Below are positions 51,175 to 58,666 of a stretch of 64,000 bases of DNA, piece by piece; position 1 is the first letter of the stretch, and each line of letters begins with the position of its first letter. Made by a program: the position numbers and the translations under genes. The stretch spans positions 1 through 64,000 of the forward strand of contig VSNM01000004.1 of NCBI GenBank assembly GCA_009774245.1, in the 5' to 3' direction. This DNA comes from Lachnospiraceae bacterium (lineage in GTDB: Bacteria; Bacillota; Clostridia; Lachnospirales; Lachnospiraceae). The notes beneath the pieces were generated by a model, which saw only the letters and a list, made by a program, of their open reading frames with translations, searched no databases and was not told the DNA's origin.

Positions 51175-52047
51175 TCAGAATGACAAGTCCTTTATATATT
51201 CTGCGATCGCCTTTTGCCAGTCTGCAAACTGATAATCTGTCGTGAGCTTCAGCATATAGTTTTCCAGCACCGAGTACGCCGGTCTCGGCGCCACCACCCC
51301 TGTGCAATTTTTATCATACTCTTCTGTCGTCACAGTCTCAACCACTGTGCCCTTTCCTGCGAGCCGGTAAATCTCCCTCGTAAAATCAGCCCAGTTTGTC
51401 ATCCCTTCACAGGTTCCATGAAACAGTCCGAAGTTGTCCGTCGGAAGCAGGTACGCGATAACCCTGGCGAGCTCATCCGCGCTTGTCGGCGAGCCAAACT
51501 GATCGCCGACCACCGTCACCCTGTCATGCTTCTCTGCCAGACCGAGCATTGTCCGCACAAAATTTTTTCCATCACCATACAGCCACGCGGTACGGATGAT
51601 GAAATACTCCCTTGCAAATTCCTTCACGAAGTTCTCTCCGGCCAGTTTCGTCTTACCATACACAGCTCTGGGATTGGGACTGTCAAATTCCGTATACGGA
51701 GCGCTGGCACATCCGTCAAACACATAATCTGTGGAGATATGCATCAGTTTCGCATGATACCTCGTCGCCGCAATGCTCATATTTCTCGCCCCGATTGCAT
51801 TGATCCGATACGCATTGTCCACATCTGTCTCGCATCCGTTCACGTTTGTGTGCGCTGCACAGTTGATGATGGCATAAGGCTTCACATCGGCCACAAAACG
51901 GTCCACCTCATCAATCTTCGTGATATCAAGCTCCCCGACATCCGTATTCACACACTCGTACGCTGTATTGTCCTGATATATTTTATTAATCGCACGTCCA
52001 AGCTGTCCGTTACAGCCTGTCACAATTATTTTTTTCACCACACTCAT
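51175..52047 (-). CDS. rfbD: dTDP-4-dehydrorhamnose reductase
   Basis: The 290-residue SDR protein has the NAD(P)-binding IIVTGCNGQLGRAINKIY and STDYVFDG. The active site has YGKTKLAGE, and the end reads PRPAYSVLEN. It performs the last step in dTDP-L-rhamnose synthesis. rfbA, rfbB and rfbC are not in the window, so the pathway must be completed elsewhere. It is the first gene of the polysaccharide operon, starting after GAAAGGAAA, and follows the HPr terminator. Confidence 0.93.
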   Translation of the reverse strand: MSVVKKIIVTGCNGQLGRAINKIYQDNTAYECVNTDVGELDITKIDEVDRFVADVKPYAIINCAAHTNVNGCETDVDNAYRINAIGARNMSIAATRYHAKLMHISTDYVFDGCASAPYTEFDSPNPRAVYGKTKLAGENFVKEFAREYFIIRTAWLYGDGKNFVRTMLGLAEKHDRVTVVGDQFGSPTSADELARVIAYLLPTDNFGLFHGTCEGMTNWADFTREIYRLAGKGTVVETVTTEEYDKNCTGVVAPRPAYSVLENYMLKLTTDYQFADWQKAIAEYIKDLSF

Positions 52048-52123
52048 TTTCTGTTTCCTTTCTCGATATTATTAGCTTTTCTCATAAAACCGAACTCTAT
52101 TCACCGTAATCCTTTCACATGAA

Positions 52124-52150
52124 ATTAGTCCGAAGCTGCTTCGGACTAAT
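52124..52150 (-). terminator. Intrinsic terminator after the HPr gene
   Basis: ATTAGTCCGAAG and CTTCGGACTAAT form a perfect 12-bp stem around a three-base loop, four bases after the HPr stop codon. It separates the HPr/glmM group from the polysaccharide operon. Confidence 0.88.
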
Positions 52151-52153
52151 CCC

Positions 52154-52417
52154 TTACTCTCCTAAACCGTCTGCTATGATGCCGATCATCGTCTCCAGAG
52201 CCTCATTCTCATCTGAACCTTCACAAAAGACCTCAATCTCATCCCCACATTTGATACATGCGCCGAGCACGCTGAGCACACTCTTGACGTTCGCTGTATT
52301 GCCACGGAATGTAAAAGTTATCCGCGATTGAAACCGCATCGCTTCCTTACATAATATTCCTGCCGGACGCAAATGCAGCCCTGTAGGATTCTTGATAACT
52401 ACCTTCTGACTAACCAT
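52154..52417 (-). CDS. HPr-family phosphocarrier protein
   Basis: The 87-residue protein has the phosphohistidine site TGLHLRPAG (His15) and a region with NVKSVLSVLG where HPr has its regulatory serine. It fits the PTS phosphocarrier, or a Crh-like relative if the histidine context were changed, which it is not. There is no ptsI next to it. An unusual feature is the ALGACIKCGDE segment in place of the usual LMSLG. Follows glmM and is closed by a terminator. Confidence 0.88.
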   Translation of the reverse strand: MVSQKVVIKNPTGLHLRPAGILCKEAMRFQSRITFTFRGNTANVKSVLSVLGACIKCGDEIEVFCEGSDENEALETMIGIIADGLGE

Positions 52418-52478
52418 CTCTCACACCTCCAGTTAACGCCATGCGTTGTGTTATCGATGCACAGGCTTGTCGCATGTC

Positions 52479-53828
52479 TCAAAGCATTACATTCTGTATC
52501 AGTTCGGCGAGCGCTCTCGCCTCTCTCTCTATCAACTGCTGATCTTTCCCCTCTATCATGACACGCACCAGCGGTTCTGTGCCCGAAGGTCTGATCAGCA
52601 CCCTGCCTTCCCCTGCAAACTTCGCACTCACGCGCTCGATCGCCTCCGCAATCTCTGTATATTCCATATAACTGTTCTTCTTGTGGTTGGGAACCTTCGC
52701 CCCTACAAGCGCCTGCGGAAGAACTGTCATGATCGTCGCAAGCTCTGACAGGGACTTCCCGGTCTCGACCAGCACCTGCAGTAAGTGCAGGGCACTGAGC
52801 AGACCGTCTCCTGTCGTGTTCTCGTCGAGGAAAATAATGTGTCCTGACTGCTCTCCTCCAAGATTCGCACCGAGCTCCAGCATCCGCTCCAGCACATACC
52901 TGTCGCCTACCTTTGTCTGCTCGATATTGATCCCGTTCTCCTTGCCCATGAGGAAAAATCCAAGATTGCTCATCACTGTTGCCACGATCGTATTGTCCTT
53001 CAATGTCCCTTTCTCTTTCATATGATTGCCAATGATTGCCATGATCACATCGCCGTCAATCTGCTCGCCGTTCTCGTCCACCGCGAGAAGTCTGTCCGCA
53101 TCGCCGTCAAATGCCAGTCCCACATTTGCCTTCTCATACACAACCCGCGCCTGAAGCTCACCCATATGTGTGGAGCCACAGTTCGCATTGATGTTTGTAC
53201 CGTCAGGATTGTTGTGGATTGCCACGATATTCGCGCCGAGCTCCTTTAACGTCTCCACGGATGTGTAGAAGGATGCTCCCTCCGCACAGTCCACTACGAT
53301 TTTCATGCCGCTCAGATCAACCGGAACTGCCCGCACGGAATGATTGATATACTCCTCCCGTGCATCGGTGCGATACTTGATCTTACCCACGCTCGGACCT
53401 GTCGGGAACTGGACATCCTTCATACCGCTGTTGATCAGCTCCTCGATCTCATCCTCCAGTGAATCCGGCAGTTTAAAGCCATTTCCATCAAAGAACTTAA
53501 TACCATTGTACTCAACCGGATTGTGCGACGCCGATATCACAACGCCCGCATCGACTCTGTATTTTTTGGTCAGATACGCGATCGCTGGCGTGGGGATCAC
53601 ACCCACATACACCACATTTGCCCCGACAGAGCAGGCTCCCGCCATCAGGGCGTTCGCCAGCATATCCCCCGAAATACGTGTGTCGCACCCCACCATGATC
53701 GTCGGCTTATGCGCGTTCTCCTTTGACAGGACATACGCCCCTGCCTGACCTAACTGCATGGCAAGCAGCGGTGTCAGTTCATCATTTGCCACCCCCCGCA
53801 CTCCATCTGTTCCAAATAATCTAGCCAT
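52479..53828 (-). CDS. glmM: Phosphoglucosamine mutase
   Basis: The 449-residue enzyme converts glucosamine-6-phosphate to glucosamine-1-phosphate for peptidoglycan precursors. It starts MARLFGTDGVRGVAN. The phosphoserine loop is VVISASHNPVEYNGIKFF, the metal-binding loop FDGDADRLLAVD, and the phosphate-binding end VLIRPSGTEPLVRVM. Normal length. The ATG lies ten bases after GGAGGA. Third gene of cdaA-cdaR-glmM, an operon widely conserved in Firmicutes. Confidence 0.97.
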   Translation of the reverse strand: MARLFGTDGVRGVANDELTPLLAMQLGQAGAYVLSKENAHKPTIMVGCDTRISGDMLANALMAGACSVGANVVYVGVIPTPAIAYLTKKYRVDAGVVISASHNPVEYNGIKFFDGNGFKLPDSLEDEIEELINSGMKDVQFPTGPSVGKIKYRTDAREEYINHSVRAVPVDLSGMKIVVDCAEGASFYTSVETLKELGANIVAIHNNPDGTNINANCGSTHMGELQARVVYEKANVGLAFDGDADRLLAVDENGEQIDGDVIMAIIGNHMKEKGTLKDNTIVATVMSNLGFFLMGKENGINIEQTKVGDRYVLERMLELGANLGGEQSGHIIFLDENTTGDGLLSALHLLQVLVETGKSLSELATIMTVLPQALVGAKVPNHKKNSYMEYTEIAEAIERVSAKFAGEGRVLIRPSGTEPLVRVMIEGKDQQLIEREARALAELIQNVML

Positions 53829-53855
53829 CTTATCCAATCCTCCAAAACTCTTTAT

Positions 53856-55184
53856 TTATTCATTACCATTGTCGGCAGCATCTTCCTCAATCGCCTCGAG
53901 AACAACAGTCATCTGATACGGCTGTTCCAGCGTCACATTATTTGGCAGATTAAAGATGATCTCTCCCTGATAGATTCCCGGAACCCACTCTGCAAGTCCC
54001 AGCTTCTCAAGCAGAATATCCATATCGATCACGCCGACAACCCCATCCGCCTCCACAGCGTCCACAGCCGCCTTCGTGCCCGAGATGCGTATCGTATAGT
54101 ATTCCTGCGTATCTATCTCCCGCAGCGTCAGCTTCAGATTGTCCGGCTTCTTGTCTGCCGCAAATTTCGCCGCCGGTATCCTGAGCTCCTTTGTCACAAG
54201 CTGCTCGATTCCCACCGTGACGCTCACATTGCCGCCAAAGCTGCTGTCCGCAAACTGCACGCCTGTGGGCAGATACTTCTTGACATTGATCACCGTTGTC
54301 AGATTTTCCGTGCGGTTCTCCACACTGAGCGCTGGATCGGATACGACAATCCTGGAAATACCGTCCAGGACGCTGCTCCTGCCCGCGATCGTCACCGTCT
54401 CAGGCATACTGAACAGCTCACCGCTCACCACATACCCGTTTGCCGGTTCATCTGGAATATCAAAGCTCAGCGGAACCACCTTCGTCGCATAAATCGTCAC
54501 AGTCACATTGACTGTCGATATATTCGTCTTGATGGAACTGTTCCTGATCTCGTTATTCTCCTTATCATAGAGCTTCAACTCGACGCTCGTATCAATATCC
54601 GACGAATATCCGTCAATATTTGCCACCGCGTCAATATGGTCAATCTGATCGATCAGCGACTCCGGCCCCGAAAGTCTGACGACATTCTGACTCGGCTTCA
54701 GACCTCCGACCACATAGCCCTCCGCCGGCTCTCCGGATGTGGACACATTGATCGGCTTCTGATCACGCTTCATATTTTCAATGGCAAACTTCACACTGTC
54801 AATGTTTGTCTTGAAATCAAGCTCGGAATTGCTGCGCGCGCTCGACACCTTGATCCCGACCGTGTTCATGAGCGTGAGCTCCGACATATCCGCTACCGCC
54901 TTGATGTCCTCCTTTGAAATATACGAGAGCACGGTTCTCTTTCCCCGCACAGTGACATTGACTGTATCCGTCCCGTCAAGCACCTCATAAACTTTTCCCT
55001 CATTCGTCACCAGATCCGTGTTGATGATCTCGACCGGAATATTGTAAAAAGGCTGCGATTCTATCGGGTCATTGATATTATCCACCACAATCCACAGACC
55101 ACAGGAGACAATCAGCGCCAGAATCTTCAAGCCAAAATTGTTCGTGACGATCCTGACCGCTTTCTTCAATATACTATCTCTCAT
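53856..55184 (-). CDS. cdaR: YbbR-domain protein, CdaA regulator
   Basis: The 442-residue protein has one N-terminal membrane helix (GLKILALIVSCGLWIVV) and a series of YbbR repeats outside the cell, each with a pattern like VRLSGPESLIDQIDHIDAV or VTIAGRSSVLDGISRIVV. CdaR binds and modulates the diadenylate cyclase CdaA at the membrane. The start overlaps the cdaA stop by 11 bases. It ends in an acidic tail. Intact. Confidence 0.93.
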   Translation of the reverse strand: MRDSILKKAVRIVTNNFGLKILALIVSCGLWIVVDNINDPIESQPFYNIPVEIINTDLVTNEGKVYEVLDGTDTVNVTVRGKRTVLSYISKEDIKAVADMSELTLMNTVGIKVSSARSNSELDFKTNIDSVKFAIENMKRDQKPINVSTSGEPAEGYVVGGLKPSQNVVRLSGPESLIDQIDHIDAVANIDGYSSDIDTSVELKLYDKENNEIRNSSIKTNISTVNVTVTIYATKVVPLSFDIPDEPANGYVVSGELFSMPETVTIAGRSSVLDGISRIVVSDPALSVENRTENLTTVINVKKYLPTGVQFADSSFGGNVSVTVGIEQLVTKELRIPAAKFAADKKPDNLKLTLREIDTQEYYTIRISGTKAAVDAVEADGVVGVIDMDILLEKLGLAEWVPGIYQGEIIFNLPNNVTLEQPYQMTVVLEAIEEDAADNGNE

Positions 55185-56046
55185 CTCTAGCCCTACCTTT
55201 CCAGAGCCTGCGCTTCTTATTATCCTCCACTTCTTTATTTTGAATCATACTGATCTTTTCCCGCAGTCCGTTCGCGTCAAGATTGCGGTACAGTGTTCCC
55301 TCATACGTCACGCTGACGTGGCCGGTCTCCTCCGACACAATGATCGTGAGCGCGTCTGTCACCTCCGATATTCCCACGCCCGCGCGGTGTCTGGTGCCCA
55401 GCTCCTTGCTGATCTCCATATTGTCAGACAACGGCAGATAGCAGGTTGCCGATACTACCCGGTTTCCGCGTATAATCACCGCACCGTCATGAAGCGGCGT
55501 ATTATGTTCAAAGATATTGATAATCAGCTGGCTGGAAATCAGTCCATCCACCTCAATACCTGTTCTCTCGTATTCCGTGAGCAGCACATTCTGTTCGATC
55601 ACCATGAGCGCGCCGGTCTTTACCTTGCCCATCTCAAAACTGGCCTTCACCAGATCATTCACAGTCTTGTCGGAAAAGCGCTCATCCGTCGGCCTCTCAA
55701 ACGTGATCAGATTGGTGACAAAGCTCTTGCGCCCGAGCTCCTCGAGCGCGTGGCGAAGCTCCGGCTGGAGAATGACAATGATGGCGGTGACTGCTATGCT
55801 CAGCACATGCTCCACAATCCATATGATCGTGTGCATCTCAAAGAGAAGCGCCAGCAGAATAAACGCCATGATAATAATGATTCCCTTCATCAAAAGCCAC
55901 ACCTTGGTGTGCTTCATCCATGCCATGATCTGATACAATAAAAAGGATATAATGATAACCTCCACTATATCCTGCCATCTGATGTTAAAACTGCGCAATG
56001 ACATAATCTCTAAATATGAACTAAGACGTTCAAGAATCATATCCAT
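55174..56046 (-). CDS. cdaA: Diadenylate cyclase (c-di-AMP synthase) CdaA
   Basis: The 290-residue protein has three N-terminal membrane helices and the DisA_N cyclase domain: the DGAVIIRGN and GTRHRAGVGISE motifs that bind ATP and metal are both intact. It makes c-di-AMP, a messenger for potassium and cell-wall control. First gene of cdaA-cdaR-glmM. The tail (MIQNKEVEDNKKRRLWKG) is basic. Starts 16 bases after a membrane-protein gene. Confidence 0.96.
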   Translation of the reverse strand: MDMILERLSSYLEIMSLRSFNIRWQDIVEVIIISFLLYQIMAWMKHTKVWLLMKGIIIIMAFILLALLFEMHTIIWIVEHVLSIAVTAIIVILQPELRHALEELGRKSFVTNLITFERPTDERFSDKTVNDLVKASFEMGKVKTGALMVIEQNVLLTEYERTGIEVDGLISSQLIINIFEHNTPLHDGAVIIRGNRVVSATCYLPLSDNMEISKELGTRHRAGVGISEVTDALTIIVSEETGHVSVTYEGTLYRNLDANGLREKISMIQNKEVEDNKKRRLWKGRARDER

Positions 56047-56061
56047 TTTGATCCATCCCTC

Positions 56062-57021
56062 TTATCTATCCCTCTTCTGCTCCCTGACCGCTTTCTCAGG
56101 CACCCTGATTGTCTTTACCCTCTTTTGCGGCGCCGCCACCGTGTTCTTCGGAACAGCCTTCACATAATAATAATACTCATCATCCTCAAACTGCACATAC
56201 TCCGTTCGTGAGTAGTCCACATTAAAGACAAAAAATTCAAGTATTTTTGCCAGCGCCGCCGACACCACGCTGCCGACGATCAGACCGACAATCGAGAGAT
56301 TTGTGTTGTACATCAAATCCCCGAAGAGCATGACCAGCACATCCAGAAGCGCCCCTGTAACTATTGCGATCGTCCATGCATAATCAACGCTGAGCCTCCT
56401 GATAAAATACACGACGATCACGGTGGCGACAAAAGCGACCAGCGTCACATACATTGCCTTGTTTCCAAGCATCCCATCGATGATATACCGGAATTTCTCC
56501 AGGGCGCCATCGTCCTCAAACGTCCCCAGCATCGACGCATTGTTGATAATATAACTCACTGTATAATAGACAACCGTCCCGCTCGCCACGGACACCGCCG
56601 AGAACGGCGTTCCCACCAGCCCCATCGCAATAGGCATCACATAGGGTATCTTTAACAGGAAGCAGAGCGGTGTGAGCAGCACAGCGATCGTGTCTTTTGA
56701 CGCAAACCGAAAATAGAGAATAAACAACAACAAAAACACAACCAGCGCCACCAGCGCGCATTCCGTTGAAAATTTGTACAGATGCCCCAGCGTCACCACC
56801 GCCGCCGCAAACACAATAAAATTCATTGGCAAGAACGAGCACATCAAGGCCAATACGAACACGACCGCCGTCTTTTTCAGCTCGCCCATATAACCGATAC
56901 TGCTGTTGATCATAACCAGCGTCATCAGTGCCAGCAAAAACTTTAAAACTGGTGTGAGATACAGCTCATATTTACTGTAAAATTTTTTTAACTGTTCCCT
57001 AAAAACCAAAAGGTTTGTCAT
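56062..57021 (-). CDS. Polytopic membrane protein of unknown function
   Basis: The 319-residue protein has about eight to ten membrane helices and a basic cytoplasmic tail (VKTIRVPEKAVREQKRDR). Notable loops are SSIGYMGELKKTAVVF and MGLVGTPFSAVSVASGTVVYYTVSYI, the latter like a channel or carrier re-entrant region. I recognise no family beyond a conserved membrane protein of Lachnospiraceae. The ATG at 57021 follows GAGAGGAAA. The proximity to cdaA (16 bases) suggests co-transcription with c-di-AMP genes. Confidence 0.75.
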   Translation of the reverse strand: MTNLLVFREQLKKFYSKYELYLTPVLKFLLALMTLVMINSSIGYMGELKKTAVVFVLALMCSFLPMNFIVFAAAVVTLGHLYKFSTECALVALVVFLLLFILYFRFASKDTIAVLLTPLCFLLKIPYVMPIAMGLVGTPFSAVSVASGTVVYYTVSYIINNASMLGTFEDDGALEKFRYIIDGMLGNKAMYVTLVAFVATVIVVYFIRRLSVDYAWTIAIVTGALLDVLVMLFGDLMYNTNLSIVGLIVGSVVSAALAKILEFFVFNVDYSRTEYVQFEDDEYYYYVKAVPKNTVAAPQKRVKTIRVPEKAVREQKRDR

Positions 57022-57060
57022 AATTATTTCCTCTCCAACCTTATTTCCCAATCCCAAAAT

Positions 57061-57459
57061 CTATTTTTTCGTCTCGCGCTCGTACATATAAGCAAGTTTT
57101 TTGAGATTATTGTAATATATTTTAAGACTTCTTCTAGCCCTTGTATACCGATAGGTATACACTCCATACGAGATCAATGCATATACTGCCGTAAAGATCA
57201 GATAATAAATAATCACTGACTTTGCAAAACCAAACAAATCCATCTTGTAGATGTCTGCCATAAAAACTTCAAAATCGTAAAAAATAAACATTGCAAATAA
57301 AATAACATACGCAATTGTTGCACTGATAACAGACTTGATCACCTGCAGTCCGATATAATCACCCCGAAAGTAGTTACCGATCGCGACGTTTTTCCTTCCC
57401 TCACCCGCTTCGTAACATGCCATCCTGGTCATCAGTCTGATTCTCTCTTCATTCAACAT
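57061..57459 (-). CDS. Small membrane protein of unknown function
   Basis: The 132-residue protein has a soluble start (MLNEERIRLMTRMACYEAGEG), two or three membrane helices (VISATIAYVILFAMFIF, KSVIIYYLIFTAVYALISY) and a basic, tyrosine-rich tail. No family is recognised. It lies four bases from the start-side end of the next membrane-protein frame and 32 bases after the YvyF-like gene, so it is probably in the same transcript. Confidence 0.7.
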   Translation of the reverse strand: MLNEERIRLMTRMACYEAGEGRKNVAIGNYFRGDYIGLQVIKSVISATIAYVILFAMFIFYDFEVFMADIYKMDLFGFAKSVIIYYLIFTAVYALISYGVYTYRYTRARRSLKIYYNNLKKLAYMYERETKK

Positions 57460-57491
57460 AACTCTCTTCCTTATGCAATCCAGTTTATGAG

Positions 57492-57905
57492 CTATTGTCT
57501 GTCGAGGAAACGCATCTTATTCCCTGTCGATTGCGGCTTCTTCGGCTCCACCAGAACTGCCTTCGGCTTCTCCATCACACTGGACAAATTGTTTGTCATC
57601 TCCCGCTTGCACTTCTCGCAGTATTTTCCTGAGCGAATCGACGCGCCGCAGTTCTCGCAGGGAATCTTCACCGGCGAGTCCTCGGTAAACTCAAGGCGCT
57701 CCTCGCGAATCCACTGCTGGATCTGCCCCACTTCAACCTCGCAGTCCTCCGCGACCTGCTTGATATCCGCCAGACGGTTCTCGCGGATGTACTTCTTTAC
57801 CGCCTGAAACTTTTCCTCAAGCTTATCCTTACATGCCGGACAGATCGGCATACCGGATATGTAATTAAACAGCTTTCCACATTTTCTACAATTCCTTACA
57901 TTCAT
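57492..57905 (-). CDS. YvyF/TIGR03826-type flagellar-region zinc protein
   Basis: The 137-residue protein has a zinc-ribbon start (MNVRNCRKCGKLFNYI, MPICPACKDKL), a helix-turn-helix-like middle (ADIKQVAEDCEVEVGQIQQWI) and a second CENCGASIRSGKYCEKCKRE. It matches the flagellar operon protein called YvyF in Bacillus, found after comF. A regulatory role in motility is presumed in the family. The ATG at 57905 begins the conserved part. Follows comFC by 29 bases. Confidence 0.85.
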   Translation of the reverse strand: MNVRNCRKCGKLFNYISGMPICPACKDKLEEKFQAVKKYIRENRLADIKQVAEDCEVEVGQIQQWIREERLEFTEDSPVKIPCENCGASIRSGKYCEKCKREMTNNLSSVMEKPKAVLVEPKKPQSTGNKMRFLDRQ

Positions 57906-57934
57906 TTCAAATCCCTCCATTGATCATTTTATTC

Positions 57935-58666
57935 CTACATCCCTTCACCGATGCAGAGCGCTATGAAATAAACTGCCTTCACTCCATGCCGCTTGAGCTC
58001 CATGGCAACGGCATCCAACGTACTCCCTGTCGTGTAAATATCATCGACGAGAATTGTTTTATTTAATTTTACAACATTTGTGGTAATATTGAAAGCCTTT
58101 TTCAAATTATTTTGTCTTTCTTGTATGGTAAGTTCTTTTTGCGGCACTGTCTTCCTGACTCTTCTCACCAGATCGCCATACATTCTGATTCCTGTAAGTC
58201 TTGATAATTCCGCCGCCACAAGCTCCGCCTGATTGTATCCCCGCTCCCTTTTTCTGGATGCGTGCACCGGAACCGGGACGATGGAGTCCGCATCCATCAT
58301 GCGAAGTTCATCTGCAAGCTTCCCACAGATATCTCTTGCATAGAACGCTGCATATTCACACCGGTTTCCATATTTAAACCGATAGATGCTCTTTCGCATA
58401 CTCTGATAGTCATAGAGGGCATAGCCATAGTCATACACATGCCGCCGCTGCCGGCAGTCATGACAGTACTGTGTCATCCCATCCGCAAGCTGTTTCCCGC
58501 ACCGCCTGCACCGCGGCTCCCTGATATACTGCGGCCTCGTCCTGCACCTGCTGCAGATCAGACCGTCTCCCATCGGAACGATCTCATCACACACCGGACA
58601 CCGCCGCGGAAACACCATGTTGACCAGCGCCTCTCTCAATCCAAATCCTGATTTCTGATCTCGCAT
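57935..58666 (-). CDS. comFC: ComF-family phosphoribosyltransferase-like protein
   Basis: The 243-residue protein begins with zinc-ribbon cysteines (FPRRCPVCDEIVP, CSRCRTRPQYI, CRRCGKQL) and ends with the PRPP-binding ILVDDIYTTGSTLDAV. ComFC acts in natural transformation and DNA uptake. The start overlaps the recD2 end by 31 bases behind AAAGGAAAG. The order recD2-comFC-yvyF agrees with competence/flagellar regions in other Firmicutes. Confidence 0.92.
   Translation of the reverse strand: MRDQKSGFGLREALVNMVFPRRCPVCDEIVPMGDGLICSRCRTRPQYIREPRCRRCGKQLADGMTQYCHDCRQRRHVYDYGYALYDYQSMRKSIYRFKYGNRCEYAAFYARDICGKLADELRMMDADSIVPVPVHASRKRERGYNQAELVAAELSRLTGIRMYGDLVRRVRKTVPQKELTIQERQNNLKKAFNITTNVVKLNKTILVDDIYTTGSTLDAVAMELKRHGVKAVYFIALCIGEGM

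Noticed and set aside
51214..52122. Long plus-strand frame opposite rfbD
   Set aside because: Same explanation; composition is Arg/His-rich as expected of antisense frames.
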